Assembly: GCF_944324505.1 (NCBI RefSeq)
Contig: NZ_CALUWO010000008.1
Location: 1-64,000, forward strand
From: an uncultured Desulfovibrio sp.
GTDB lineage: Bacteria; Desulfobacterota; Desulfovibrionia; Desulfovibrionales; Desulfovibrionaceae
DNA length: 64,000 nucleotides
Reading direction: 5' to 3'
The first letter of the stretch is position 1. Each line of letters starts with the position of its first letter. A program made the translations under genes and the position numbers. Below are positions 17,720 through 27,162 of the stretch, one piece after another. The notes under the pieces are model-generated. The model ran no database searches. It saw nothing but the letters and a program-made list of their open reading frames with translations, and was not told the origin of the DNA.

Positions 17720-19168
17720 TTACAGTACCTCCGCCGCAGGCTGGCCAAGGAAGCGCTCCTGCAACAGGTTGGAGACATACATCCACTCCAGGGTAGCCAG
17801 CTCATATTCCAGCTCGGCATTGATGAGCGACACCCGGGCCTGGATCATTTCTTCCTGGCGCGTAGCCACGTCGGGCAGCTCGGCCAGGCCATTGTCAAAG
17901 GAGACTCGGGCTTCCTTATACTGCATCTCCGCCGTCTCGAAATGGTTCTTGGCCAGACGACGGTTGGTTTCCGCCAGCGAAACCCGCTGTTCCGCCTGCA
18001 ACCAGGTATTGGAATATTCCGTGCGCTTGCGCGCCTGCTGATGGAAAGCCTGGGCCTTCTGCATGCGCGCCGTCTGCACGCCGCGATAGCGGCGCCCCCA
18101 GTCGATGAGCGGGAAGTCGAGGGTCAGATGCAGGAAGGTATCGTCCGTCCCCCCCACGGGCTGAGACTGGCCGGCCGGCGGCGAATTGTTGAGTTGCAGG
18201 GAGAGGTCAGGCACGTATTCCGCCCAGGCCACCATGATGTTGTAGTCGGCCAGCTTGATCTGGCTGCGCAGCAGCAGGTCATCTTCCCCCTGTGCCCAGC
18301 GGTCCTCCCACTTGAGCCTGTAGCCATCGAAGCCCGCCAGAATGGCAGGGGCCTGCTGCAAGTCCACGTCCAGGCGCTGCTGCGGATCAACACCGGCCAG
18401 AATCTTGAGGTTGGTCAGCTGCATGACCTCTTCCATCCGGGCCTGTTCCAGGCGCAGGGCCACTTCCTTTTCGTGCTGCATGGCCAGATTGAGGGACACA
18501 CCCTGCCGTCCGTCCACGCTTTCCAGCTGGCGCCAGTAGGCCGTCAGCTCCTTGGCAATGGCGGGCAGCTCCTTCTGGGTTTCCCGCACCATGCGCTGGG
18601 CATGCAGGCGCAGGTAGGCGGTGGCAATCTTGTAGATGGCCTCGCCTACGGCCTTGCGATGGGTGGAAATGGCCATGTTCACCATGAGCTTCTGCACCTG
18701 GTGCTCGAAATAGGTGGCCACAGGATTGGGGAAGGCCGCATAGAAGCCCACGCGCAGCTTGGGACGGCCGTAGTCGCCGGGCACGTCCTCTTCATTGGAA
18801 TTGAACTGGGTCAGGTTGTTGGTGAGCGTAAAGGTCATACGCGGTTCCGGCAGATACTTCCAGACCGCATCGGTAAGGGCCACACGCCGGATTTCCAGGT
18901 CCACGGCGCTGTTCACCAGCAGGGGAGACTGCTGAATGGTCAGATACACGCAGTCTTCAAAGGAAAATTTCTTGCTGGGATCATAGAGATTGGCCACCAC
19001 GGCATCCAGCTTGTCCTTCTTGTCCACCGGGATGCCGGGCGTCTCCTCCAGCCAGTGCTTGGCGGGCAGCTCTGGCGCGCCGATGCCTGCCTTGTTGGAG
19101 GCGCAGGCCCCCAGCCCCAGAGACAGGCACAGCACCATGCCCACAGCCATTTGCCACATCCGATTCAT
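17720..19168 (-). CDS. TolC-family outer-membrane efflux lipoprotein
   Basis: A 482-residue outer-membrane channel protein. The signal peptide ends in the lipobox LGLGAC, as in NodT-type OMFs. The two-fold repeated helical-hairpin pattern is visible. One half has LAMQHEKEVALRLEQARMEEVMQLTNLKI and the other TGWLQAEQRVS-like helices with AETNRRLAKNHFETAEMQY. It is the second gene of the minus-strand operon, 39 bases after the PKS-like gene, and is paired with a HlyD-like adaptor. The likely role is outer-membrane passage of a cluster product. Confidence 0.82.
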   Translation of the reverse strand: MNRMWQMAVGMVLCLSLGLGACASNKAGIGAPELPAKHWLEETPGIPVDKKDKLDAVVANLYDPSKKFSFEDCVYLTIQQSPLLVNSAVDLEIRRVALTDAVWKYLPEPRMTFTLTNNLTQFNSNEEDVPGDYGRPKLRVGFYAAFPNPVATYFEHQVQKLMVNMAISTHRKAVGEAIYKIATAYLRLHAQRMVRETQKELPAIAKELTAYWRQLESVDGRQGVSLNLAMQHEKEVALRLEQARMEEVMQLTNLKILAGVDPQQRLDVDLQQAPAILAGFDGYRLKWEDRWAQGEDDLLLRSQIKLADYNIMVAWAEYVPDLSLQLNNSPPAGQSQPVGGTDDTFLHLTLDFPLIDWGRRYRGVQTARMQKAQAFHQQARKRTEYSNTWLQAEQRVSLAETNRRLAKNHFETAEMQYKEARVSFDNGLAELPDVATRQEEMIQARVSLINAELEYELATLEWMYVSNLLQERFLGQPAAEVL

Positions 19169-19207
19169 CGTTCCCCCGATCCGTTCCTGCCGACAGCGGC
19201 AGTACCG

Positions 19208-22200
19208 TTATGTACAGGCAGCCTCCCGGGCCGCAGCCGTCCGCTCAAATTCCATCTGATTCACTGTCAGCAGGACACACCCCGCCGCATCAAGAACCTG
19301 CGCATCAAAGCGCAGCAGGCGGGCATCCTGCCAGCCGCAGCGCATTTCCAGGACCCGGGGCACAACCGGCCCTTCCCCCTGGCCGAAACGCAGAAAGCCC
19401 ACACCGCTCAGGCGCCATTCCGCCAGGGAATCCGCCTGTGCCGTGCGGGAAAGACGTTCTTCCAGCAGGGTCACAGCAGCCTGCTCCACAGCGTCCACCA
19501 GTTGCAGGGCGGCAGTATAGCCGGAAAGGTCCTTCGGGGCAATGCCCGGCATATGCAGGGCAAAGCGCCGCGTCAGCCCCTGTCCGGCCATGTCGCCGCC
19601 CTCTTCACAGGGGGCGCCGGGGGGCAGTTCTCCGGCCAGCCAGTGCCACATGGCATCCAGCCCCCGCCGCCGGTACATGGCCAGCACGGCCGCATCATCG
19701 CCGTGCGCCGGGTCTGCGCCGGCCGGCCAGAGCGCCGGGGCGCACGATGGGCGACAGCCCATGAGCGCCATGCCCTGCACCACCGGCACGGTACGGTCCA
19801 TATGCCGGCCATTGGGCATGAGATCCAGGGCTTCCAGACCGCAGCGGCACATGCGCGTCATGACGCCATCCTGTTGCAGCCAGGCCTGGGCACGCACATC
19901 CAGACGGCATTCCCGCGTCACGCCGGGCGGCAGCAGCAGCGGTGGGCCAAAACGCAGATCACAGAACCCCGCCTCCCGCAACCAGGGGAAATACAGGCGC
20001 ACGCTGTCCAGCAGCCTGCGCAGTCCCCGGCTCAGGGGAAGCCAGGGCCAGCCCGTGGCCGTATCCCGGCCATGTCCGGCCAGGGCAGGTTCGGCAAAAC
20101 GCGAAAACTCGCCGCACAGCAGAAAATCCCGCCCGGAATGCGGCGGCAGCGGCAGGGAGGCAGCATACAGGCCGGGGAAGGATTCGGGCCGTTCCTGCCA
20201 TGGCTGGGGCAGGCCGTCGGCTTCCTCACGGGACAGGGGCAGCAGACCGCAGAGCGAGGCCGCCCGCGCCCAGAGCAGACGCGGCACCGTGCCCAGGGCC
20301 AGCTCGCGCGCCAGCATGTCGCCCCATTCGCGCGGCAGGGGCGGCGTGCCGTCAGGAACCAGCGCCACGTCCAGCAGCCTGTCGTCCACTTCCGCCGGGA
20401 CAGCCTGCACCATGGCCAGGGCATCCCCGGCATCCAGCTGCCAGACGCGCACCAGCCAGGCGTCTGCGGCTTCCGGCGGCAGCAGCGCCGTGCGGGCCAC
20501 GCGGCCCAGGGCAGCCTGATCGTCTGCCGTCGAAAGATCCAGCAGGCAGCCGGACACGGGCAGGGAGGCCGCGCATCCCGTGTGCAGGGCCGTGGCAAGA
20601 GCTGCCCGCAACGCTGCCACGGCAGCATGGTCGCCCGTCTCCGCGGCAGCGGCCTCCGCAGGCAGGAGGTCCGCCGCGGCACATCCCAGAGAGCGTATAT
20701 CACCGCCCAGCCGCCGCAAAACCGCACAGGCCTCCAGGCAGTCCTCCGGCACGCAGATCACCTGCCCCAATGCCGCCAGACCACCCAGCAGGGCCGCCAG
20801 GCGTGCGCCGTCCCGCCCCCAGGCCAGCACGGCGCCACCGGGCTGCCAGCCCCGGCCGGCAGCGCAGGCATCCCAGGGCAGGCGGTGCAGACGCGACGAG
20901 GCACCGGCCACAAAACGCAGATAGGGCGGCTGGTGCAGGGCGGCGGCCGCTTCCCGGCTGCCGGCGGGCAGCGGTACGGCCGCTGCGGCAGGCGCCCCGT
21001 GACGGGGCATCAGGCCCACGGCAGCCAGCAGATCGCCCACGGTACTGACGCCCATGAGGTCCTCGAAATTCACGGCATGCCCCAGCACCTCTGCCAGCTG
21101 CTGCACCAGCAGCGGGAAACGGCTGGAACGCAGGGCAAGATCGTAGCGCAGGTCCGTCTGCGGCCCCACGGACGCCACGTCCACACCGGCGGTCTGGGCC
21201 AGCAGCTCCATGATCCGACGGGCCAGCGGCCCCAGAGGTGTCGCCGGTGCCGCTTCCGCCACGGCCGGTGGGCTCAGGTCCTCTGCCACCGCCCCCCGAA
21301 GCTGCCAGCGCGCGGCATGCGCCATGACGGCCTGATGGGAAAGATGCCCCAGTGCATACAGGCGGGCACAGGTCTGACGCAGGCCCTCGGTCTCGCGCCC
21401 CTTGCGCGAGGCAGACAGGCACAGCGCCTGCGGCTCGATGTCCGCCACCAGACCGCAGAGCGTGTCCTGCGGCCCCAGTTCCACAAAATGCCGGATACCG
21501 TCGCGCTGCCACATCTGCCGCACGCACTCCACCCAGCGCACGGCATTTTCGTCCAGGTCCGCAATGTAGGAGCAGATGTCCGGCTGCGACTGGGGATAAA
21601 AGCCTGTGGTCACACAGCTGAGCATGGGCACCTGCGGTGCCTGCATGGCCAGGGCATTGAGACGGCGCAGGGACATGTCGCGCAGCACGCGCATGCCGGG
21701 ATGGTGAAAGGCCAGGCTCACATTGAGCATGATGGCCGGGATGCGACGTTTGCGCAGCGCCTTGCGGGCTTCCATGAGCACGTCGCGAGGGCCGCTGACA
21801 ATGTGTTGCAGGGGGGTATTGTAATTGGAGACATAGAGCGAGGGCCAGCGGGCGCGGGCCTCATCGATGACAGAGGCCTCCGCATGAACGGCCATCATGG
21901 CCGTTTCTCGCGTGGCCCGTGCTTCCAGTTCGGACATGTGCTGCGCGCGCGTGTCCAGGATGTACCAGGCCACCTCCGGCGCATAGACCCCGGCCAGGCA
22001 CAGGGCAATGAGTTCGCCCAGACTGTGCCCGCAGATCAGCGCGGGCCGCAGACCCAGCGAGGCCAGATAGCTCCACTGGGCATATTCCAGCAGAAAAAGA
22101 TAGGGCTGCTGCCAGCGGGTCAGACCGATCTTTTCCTCGTCGGTCTCATCCATGAGCGACAGCACATCCCAGTCAGCCACGGCGGCAATGCGGTCCATGG

Positions 22201-23017
22201 CGGCACGCGCCGCAGGAAAGCGGTCATAGAGCTGGCGGCCCATGCCCGTCCACACGGCGCCCTGCCCGCAGCACATGACGGCCAGGGGCGGTGCGGCACG
22301 GTCCTCCGCCAGCCAGACCCCGCGCTGCCCCAGATCGTGCAGGGCAATATCGCGCACACCGGCCTCCGGCGAAAGGGGCGCCCGCCCCGCGGCCAGCAGC
22401 TCCTCGCGCCAGCCCGGTACCGTGGCCCCCATGCGCCACAGGCGCTCTCCCTCATCCAGCCGGGCATAGAACACCCCGTCCGCATGGCATTCCGGCACCA
22501 GGGCCAGCCGGGCGGCACGGGCCGTATCCCGCCCGCGTTCCAGCAGCCAGAGTTCCCAGCTGCCGTTCTGCGCCGTTCCTTCCTGCGGCATGAGCAGCAG
22601 GGCGCGCCGTGCGCCCAGGCGTCCCAGCTCCGCCGCCGCGGCGGCAAAAACGGCATGCGGCACGAGAGCGGCTGCCAGCAGACGGGCCTCCCCTGGCCGG
22701 GGCAGGCCGCAGGCCTCGCAGACACTGTTGAGAGCCGCGGCACACGCCTGGACGCCATCCTGACGGTCAGGGGGAACACAGGCCAGCAGCAGGCAGGGGA
22801 AAGAACGGCCCCGGGGCTGTTCCCCTGCGTTCTGCGGCCCCAGCATGGCCGCCAGACGAGAGGCCAGAGCAGCGGCATCGCGCAGCTCTCCGTCGGCGAG
22901 GACAAGTACATCGGAGAGAATAAGAGAAGAGGAAAGAACGGCCATGCTATCCGGAGCGGTAAAAAGAACAGAACGTGGGCTTTTTTCATGGTAGAGGAAA
23001 GCCGGTGCCTTGTCCAT
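19208..23017 (-). CDS. PKS-like multidomain protein: AT-ACP-(degenerate reductase)-dehydratase, no ketosynthase seen
   Basis: A 1,269-residue protein. Residues 1-245 are unassigned. An acyltransferase domain spans about 246-555, with GQGAVWTGMG, the nucleophile Ser332 in GHSLGE and the His of LAFHHP (438). A carrier domain follows at about 595-665, with the likely phosphopantetheine Ser in LALRSSRFP (631/632); the usual Asp before it is replaced. Residues 690-960 look like a decayed Rossmann/KR region. Residues about 985-1260 resemble a double hot-dog dehydratase (AGHGRDTATGWPWLP). No ketosynthase Cys-His-His motif was found. A later start, MAVLSSS (22945), is possible. It leads an operon with envelope export genes and is divergent from an alpha-oxoamine synthase. 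Confidence 0.75.
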   Translation of the reverse strand: MDKAPAFLYHEKSPRSVLFTAPDSMAVLSSSLILSDVLVLADGELRDAAALASRLAAMLGPQNAGEQPRGRSFPCLLLACVPPDRQDGVQACAAALNSVCEACGLPRPGEARLLAAALVPHAVFAAAAAELGRLGARRALLLMPQEGTAQNGSWELWLLERGRDTARAARLALVPECHADGVFYARLDEGERLWRMGATVPGWREELLAAGRAPLSPEAGVRDIALHDLGQRGVWLAEDRAAPPLAVMCCGQGAVWTGMGRQLYDRFPAARAAMDRIAAVADWDVLSLMDETDEEKIGLTRWQQPYLFLLEYAQWSYLASLGLRPALICGHSLGELIALCLAGVYAPEVAWYILDTRAQHMSELEARATRETAMMAVHAEASVIDEARARWPSLYVSNYNTPLQHIVSGPRDVLMEARKALRKRRIPAIMLNVSLAFHHPGMRVLRDMSLRRLNALAMQAPQVPMLSCVTTGFYPQSQPDICSYIADLDENAVRWVECVRQMWQRDGIRHFVELGPQDTLCGLVADIEPQALCLSASRKGRETEGLRQTCARLYALGHLSHQAVMAHAARWQLRGAVAEDLSPPAVAEAAPATPLGPLARRIMELLAQTAGVDVASVGPQTDLRYDLALRSSRFPLLVQQLAEVLGHAVNFEDLMGVSTVGDLLAAVGLMPRHGAPAAAAVPLPAGSREAAAALHQPPYLRFVAGASSRLHRLPWDACAAGRGWQPGGAVLAWGRDGARLAALLGGLAALGQVICVPEDCLEACAVLRRLGGDIRSLGCAAADLLPAEAAAAETGDHAAVAALRAALATALHTGCAASLPVSGCLLDLSTADDQAALGRVARTALLPPEAADAWLVRVWQLDAGDALAMVQAVPAEVDDRLLDVALVPDGTPPLPREWGDMLARELALGTVPRLLWARAASLCGLLPLSREEADGLPQPWQERPESFPGLYAASLPLPPHSGRDFLLCGEFSRFAEPALAGHGRDTATGWPWLPLSRGLRRLLDSVRLYFPWLREAGFCDLRFGPPLLLPPGVTRECRLDVRAQAWLQQDGVMTRMCRCGLEALDLMPNGRHMDRTVPVVQGMALMGCRPSCAPALWPAGADPAHGDDAAVLAMYRRRGLDAMWHWLAGELPPGAPCEEGGDMAGQGLTRRFALHMPGIAPKDLSGYTAALQLVDAVEQAAVTLLEERLSRTAQADSLAEWRLSGVGFLRFGQGEGPVVPRVLEMRCGWQDARLLRFDAQVLDAAGCVLLTVNQMEFERTAAAREAACT

Positions 23018-23171
23018 AGATTCCCGAATTCCCCACAGGCCGGAGGCGCTGGGTAATGGCTTGCCATACGCCGCCTTATCAGGTATGCTTCATCGATTGA
23101 AATTTTGCATAGGGGCCAGTTCTCCGTCTGTTCCCAAGCGCCCCGCAGACCCTTACCGAGGATATGCCAGC

Positions 23172-24464
23172 ATGAAAGACCCGCAGACATCCCAGGCTGT
23201 CGCGCATGAAAGTTCCGCCAGCGGCTTCAACCGCATGCGCTCCAAACTTTCGTTTGCCCGCCTTGTGGAAATGGGGGCCAAGATGGGGATGGAAAACCCG
23301 CTCTTCCTTTGCCACGAGCGTGCGGCCAAGGCCACCACGCAGATCAACGGCAAGGAATATATCAACTTTTCCACCTACGACTATCTTGACCTCAATACCC
23401 ACCCGGAAATTACCGAAGCCGTCACTGCGGCCGCGCGCCTCTTCGGTTCGTCGGCCGGAGCCAGCCGGCTGGTGGGCGGGGAGCGTCCGCCGCATCGTCA
23501 GCTGGAACGGGCCATTGCCCAGCTGTACGGGGTGGAGGACTGCATAGCCTATGTCAGCGGGCATGCCACCAATGTGTCCACGCTGGGCTTCATGTTCGGT
23601 CCGCGGGACGCCATTTTCTATGACGGTCTGGCGCACAATTCCCTCATGCAGGGGGCGCGCCTTTCCGGCGCGGAGCGCTATTCCTATGCGCACAATGACT
23701 GCGACGCCCTGGAAACCCTGCTCAAGGCGCACCGGGCCGCCCACAAGCGCGCCGTCATCGTGACCGAGGGCCTGTTCAGCATGGACGGCAACATCCCGGA
23801 CCTGCCCCGGCTCATCCGCCTGAAAAAACAGTACGACTGCATGCTGATGGTGGACGAGGCCCACTCCTTCGGCGTCCTGGGAGAGACGGGACGGGGCATA
23901 CACGAATATTTCGGCATCGATGCCCGCGAAGTGGATATGTGGATGAGCACCCTCAGCAAGAGCATGTGCGGCTGCGGCGGCTTCATCGCCGGCACCCACG
24001 AACTGGTGGATTTTCTGCGCTACGGTTCGCCGGGCTTTGTCTTCAGCGTGGGCATGCCGCCCATCGTGGCCGCGGCCTGCCACAAGGCCCTGGAACTCAT
24101 GCTGCGCGAACCTGAACGGGTGCACAAGTTGCAGCACATCAGCCAGTTCTTCCTTGAATATGCCCGGGAAAAGGGACTGGATACGGGCGCGGCGCAGGGC
24201 TATGCCATTGTGCCCATCATGGTGGGCGACTCCATGATGGCCGGTTTCCTGGCCAACCTGCTCTTCAAGCGCGGCTTCTATGTCATGCCCATCACCTTCC
24301 CCGCCGTGAAGGAAGGCGAGGCCCGTCTGCGTTTCTTCCTGTCGGCCTCGCATACCGAGGACCATATCCGCACCACGCTGGATGCCGTGGCCGAGGAGCT
24401 GCCCCGGGCACGCGAGATCATCGGCAACTACAAGCGCGAGCACGCCGACGAACACATGGAATGA
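23172..24464 (+). CDS. Alpha-oxoamine synthase (AONS/KBL/SPT family, PLP-dependent)
   Basis: A 430-residue fold-type I PLP enzyme. It joins an acyl-CoA or acyl-ACP to an amino acid with loss of CO2, giving an alpha-oxoamine. The PLP lysine is Lys263 in STLSKSM; VDEAHSFGVLG carries the cofactor Asp and His, and YVSGHATN fits the ring-stacking region. The family includes BioF, Kbl, SPT and CqsA, and the exact member cannot be named by eye. GAGGA lies before the start. It is divergent from the PKS-like gene and ends in two tandem terminators. Neighbourhood favours a lipid or secondary-metabolite role over biotin synthesis; this is inference. Confidence 0.88.
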   Translation: MKDPQTSQAVAHESSASGFNRMRSKLSFARLVEMGAKMGMENPLFLCHERAAKATTQINGKEYINFSTYDYLDLNTHPEITEAVTAAARLFGSSAGASRLVGGERPPHRQLERAIAQLYGVEDCIAYVSGHATNVSTLGFMFGPRDAIFYDGLAHNSLMQGARLSGAERYSYAHNDCDALETLLKAHRAAHKRAVIVTEGLFSMDGNIPDLPRLIRLKKQYDCMLMVDEAHSFGVLGETGRGIHEYFGIDAREVDMWMSTLSKSMCGCGGFIAGTHELVDFLRYGSPGFVFSVGMPPIVAAACHKALELMLREPERVHKLQHISQFFLEYAREKGLDTGAAQGYAIVPIMVGDSMMAGFLANLLFKRGFYVMPITFPAVKEGEARLRFFLSASHTEDHIRTTLDAVAEELPRAREIIGNYKREHADEHME

Positions 24465-24470
24465 TTCCGA

Positions 24471-24497
24471 GGCCGGGCTGTGTGCCCGGCCCTTTTT
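24471..24497 (+). terminator. First intrinsic terminator after the alpha-oxoamine synthase
   Basis: GGCCGGGC, loop TGTGT, GCCCGGCC, then CTTTTT, six bases after the stop codon. Confidence 0.88.
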
Positions 24498-24551
24498 ATC
24501 CGCTGCCGCGTCCACAGGCCCGTGTGCGCCGGCAGCACAGGTCCAGTCCGG

Positions 24552-24576
24552 GCCGGGCCGCAAGACCCGGCTTTTT
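24552..24576 (+). terminator. Second, weaker terminator-like hairpin
   Basis: GCCGGG, eight-base loop, CCCGGC, then TTTTT. It backs up the terminator 55 bases earlier, so the downstream sugar genes probably have their own promoter, although none is obvious in 24577-24738. Confidence 0.55.
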
Positions 24577-24738
24577 CCATTCATCCCGCAGCCGCCGGCA
24601 GGAGCGCCCGTGCCGCTGCTGCACACAGCCCCGCTTCCGTCCCCGACCGGGTGCCGGCAGCGGACCGCGCGGCGCAGGGAGGACACTGCTCCGGCAGTCA
24701 GCCGTCCCGTTGCGTCGCTCCCCCCCACAGGAGAAGCC

Positions 24739-26127
24739 ATGCCCACGGCGCCCCTCGCCCCTGACGATCAGTCCCCCGCCGCCCCCGTGGCGCCGGACCC
24801 TGCCCCTGCTGCCGACACGACAACACCGCAGCTGCCGCTGACGGCCTATGTGCTGCTCTGGTTCCCGCTTTCGTCCGAAACCTTCATCTTCCGCGAAATT
24901 CAGCGCCTGCTGGCCTGTGGCCTGCCCATCCGGGTCTACACCATGTATGGTCAGAAGCTGAAGGGATGCAGCGATGAGATGAAACAGCTGGACCTGCCCG
25001 TGGTCCGCTTTGGCGTGTCTGCCACCTTCCGCATTCTGAGCGCCTTTTTCCGTGCCCTGAGCCGCAATCCCCGCGGGGTAGGGAAGCTCATGCGCGAGGG
25101 CCTGCTCCGCCGCATGCGCAATGCGGAATCCCTGGGCGAAAACATCTGGTGCTTCCTGGCCGGCTTCCTGCTGGCCGAGCTGGCCATGCGCGACAAGGTG
25201 CAGCTGCTGCACTCCGCATGGGGCAACGGACCGGCCACCGCCGCCTGGACGGCATCGCGCCTCACGGGCATTCCCTTTGCCTTCACGGGGCGCGCCGGCG
25301 ACATCTACCCGCAGGACGGCCTGCTCCGGGAAAAATCCCGGGATGCACTCTTCATCCGCACCAACAACATGGCCAATGTGGATTATCTGCGCCAGTTCTG
25401 CCCGCCGGAAGCGCAGGACAAGGTGCACTGCATCTACAACGGCCTGACCCTGAACAGCCCCGTGGCCTGCGAAATGCCCTTTGCCGCGCCCTATCGCCTG
25501 CTGGCCGTGGGCCGCTTCTGCCGCACCAAGGGCTTTGTGGAACTGCTTACCATGATGGCCCGCCTGCGCCGGGAAGGCTTCCCCGTCCGCCTGACCCTGG
25601 TGGGGGATGGCGAATGGCGCTTCCGCCTTCGGGCGCTGCGCCGGCGTCTGTGTCTGGAACAGGTGGTGGACATGCCCGGCTTTGTGCCCCATGATCATAT
25701 CCTCGACTTCATGCGCAGCCACGATATGCTGGTGGTTCCCAGCGTGGTGCATGACAATGGCGATCGTGACGGCATCCCCAATGTGATCATGGAGGCCCTG
25801 TCCTGTGCCATGCCCGTGGTGGCTACCGATGTCTGCGGCATCCGCGAGGTCATCATCGACGGCGAAACGGGGATGCTTGTGCCGCAGCGGGACCCGGCCG
25901 CCCTGGCCGCGGCCGTGCGCCGCATGCTTGCCGACCGGGATGCGGCCAGACGCATGGCCGAAAACGGCCGGCAGCGCGTTCTGCACATGTTTGACAGTCA
26001 GGCCAATATCCAGGCGCTGCGTGACCTCTATCTGCGCGCCTACAACGACTGGCACGCCGCCCGGCCGGAAGAATGGTTCAGCCTTGGCGGCAAAGTGCCC
26101 ACCAGCGGAGATGCTTCCCGGTCATGA
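24739..26127 (+). CDS. Family 4 glycosyltransferase (first of two paralogues)
   Basis: A 462-residue retaining GT-B enzyme. The N-terminal half holds LLWFPLSSETFIFREIQRL, common in WcaL-like colanic-acid-type transferases. The C-terminal donor-binding half has AVGRFCRTKGF, LVGDGEWR, VPSVVHDNGDRDGIPNVIME with the conserved ExF/E region, and VVATDVCGIREVI. The acceptor is unknown. AGGAGA precedes the start. The next gene overlaps its stop (ATGA). It resembles the glycosyltransferase at 27163-28482 along its length. Confidence 0.9.
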   Translation: MPTAPLAPDDQSPAAPVAPDPAPAADTTTPQLPLTAYVLLWFPLSSETFIFREIQRLLACGLPIRVYTMYGQKLKGCSDEMKQLDLPVVRFGVSATFRILSAFFRALSRNPRGVGKLMREGLLRRMRNAESLGENIWCFLAGFLLAELAMRDKVQLLHSAWGNGPATAAWTASRLTGIPFAFTGRAGDIYPQDGLLREKSRDALFIRTNNMANVDYLRQFCPPEAQDKVHCIYNGLTLNSPVACEMPFAAPYRLLAVGRFCRTKGFVELLTMMARLRREGFPVRLTLVGDGEWRFRLRALRRRLCLEQVVDMPGFVPHDHILDFMRSHDMLVVPSVVHDNGDRDGIPNVIMEALSCAMPVVATDVCGIREVIIDGETGMLVPQRDPAALAAAVRRMLADRDAARRMAENGRQRVLHMFDSQANIQALRDLYLRAYNDWHAARPEEWFSLGGKVPTSGDASRS

Positions 26128-27143
26128 GCCGCCCTATCCTCTGGCTGGCCACCAGCCTTGATGTGGAGGAAGAGGGGCTTTTTGGCGGCACCTATGCCTG
26201 CACAGCCCCCTCCGTCAGCAATACGGCGCAGCTGACACGCCTGCGCCCCCTGCTGGAACGCGGTGTGCGCCCCACGCTTTTCTGCGCCCACAGCGTCCTG
26301 ACCCATAGCCCGTCCCTGGCCGTGCTGGCGCACCTTCGCGACAGGTACGGGGCGGAAATTGCCGCGCACCTGCATCACTGGAACACGCCGCCCCTGGACA
26401 ACGGCAGCGTCAGCCTGCATGCCGTGCCCGCCGCCAGCCTGAGCAGCGACCGTTTCGCGGCCAAGCTGGAAAGCCTGCTGCGGGCCGGGCAGACCTTTCA
26501 GGGCGCGCCGCTGCGTTCCTTCCGCATGGGGCGCTGGGACCTGCACAGGCAGCACTGGCCCCTGCTGGCAGCGGCCGGCCTGACCTGCGATGCTTCGGTG
26601 CGCCCCCTGCACGGTCCGGCCTGCAACCGCCAGGGGCTGCGCACGCTGCCGGATCATTTTCATGCCCCCCGCCAGCCCTATACCGTGCGCACAGCCCACG
26701 GCGCGCTGCTGGAAGTGCCGCTCAGCGTGACGCCGCTGGTGCCGGGCCTGGACCGGGGCATGAGCCTGCTGCCCGCCCGTATGCAGCAGGGGCTGCGCGC
26801 GCGCTTTCACCAGTGGGGCGCCCTGGCCCTGCTGCCCGTGCAGCACCCCTTGTGGCTCATGCAGCACATGACCAGGACCTTTGTGCGGCGGGGAGGCCGG
26901 GTGCTTTCCCTCACCTGGCATTCCTCCGAAATGATGCCCGGCGCCACCCCCCATCTGCCCCATGAACCTGCCGTGCGCGCCCTGCTGCACAGGCTCACGG
27001 CCTACGTGGACTGGCTGTCCGGTCTGGGAGAAGTGCGCCACGTCACCATGCAGGAACTGGTCCTGCAGTACGGAAACACCGCGCCTGCCCCTGCCGGGGA
27101 TGCCTCGGCTGACTGGACCTGCTCCGCCCCCGTCACGTCCTAA
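26124..27143 (+). CDS. Polysaccharide deacetylase-like (NodB-fold) protein
   Basis: A 339-residue protein likely to remove N- or O-acetyl groups from a sugar or lipid-linked glycan. The N terminus ILWLATSLDVEEEG fits the catalytic Asp motif. AAHLHHWNTPP fits the metal-binding His motif in the form seen in exopolysaccharide (PEP-CTERM-associated) deacetylases. SLTWHSSEMMPGATPH near the end is the late conserved His block. No signal peptide is evident, so it may act in the cytoplasm on a lipid-linked precursor. It is translationally coupled to the upstream glycosyltransferase. Confidence 0.78.
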   Translation: MSRPILWLATSLDVEEEGLFGGTYACTAPSVSNTAQLTRLRPLLERGVRPTLFCAHSVLTHSPSLAVLAHLRDRYGAEIAAHLHHWNTPPLDNGSVSLHAVPAASLSSDRFAAKLESLLRAGQTFQGAPLRSFRMGRWDLHRQHWPLLAAAGLTCDASVRPLHGPACNRQGLRTLPDHFHAPRQPYTVRTAHGALLEVPLSVTPLVPGLDRGMSLLPARMQQGLRARFHQWGALALLPVQHPLWLMQHMTRTFVRRGGRVLSLTWHSSEMMPGATPHLPHEPAVRALLHRLTAYVDWLSGLGEVRHVTMQELVLQYGNTAPAPAGDASADWTCSAPVTS

Positions 27144-27162
27144 CCCATTCACAGGAGATACC

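Noticed and set aside
17192..23056. A 1,954-codon plus-strand open frame
   Set aside because: It is the antisense of the PKS, TolC and HlyD-like genes. The product is rich in His, Gln, Arg and Gly without domains; GC-rich codon bias keeps this frame open.
23172..24464. BioF (biotin synthesis) as the identity of the alpha-oxoamine synthase
   Set aside because: No other bio gene is nearby and the neighbours point to lipid and glycan synthesis, so the specific name was withheld; BioF or Kbl cannot be fully excluded by eye.
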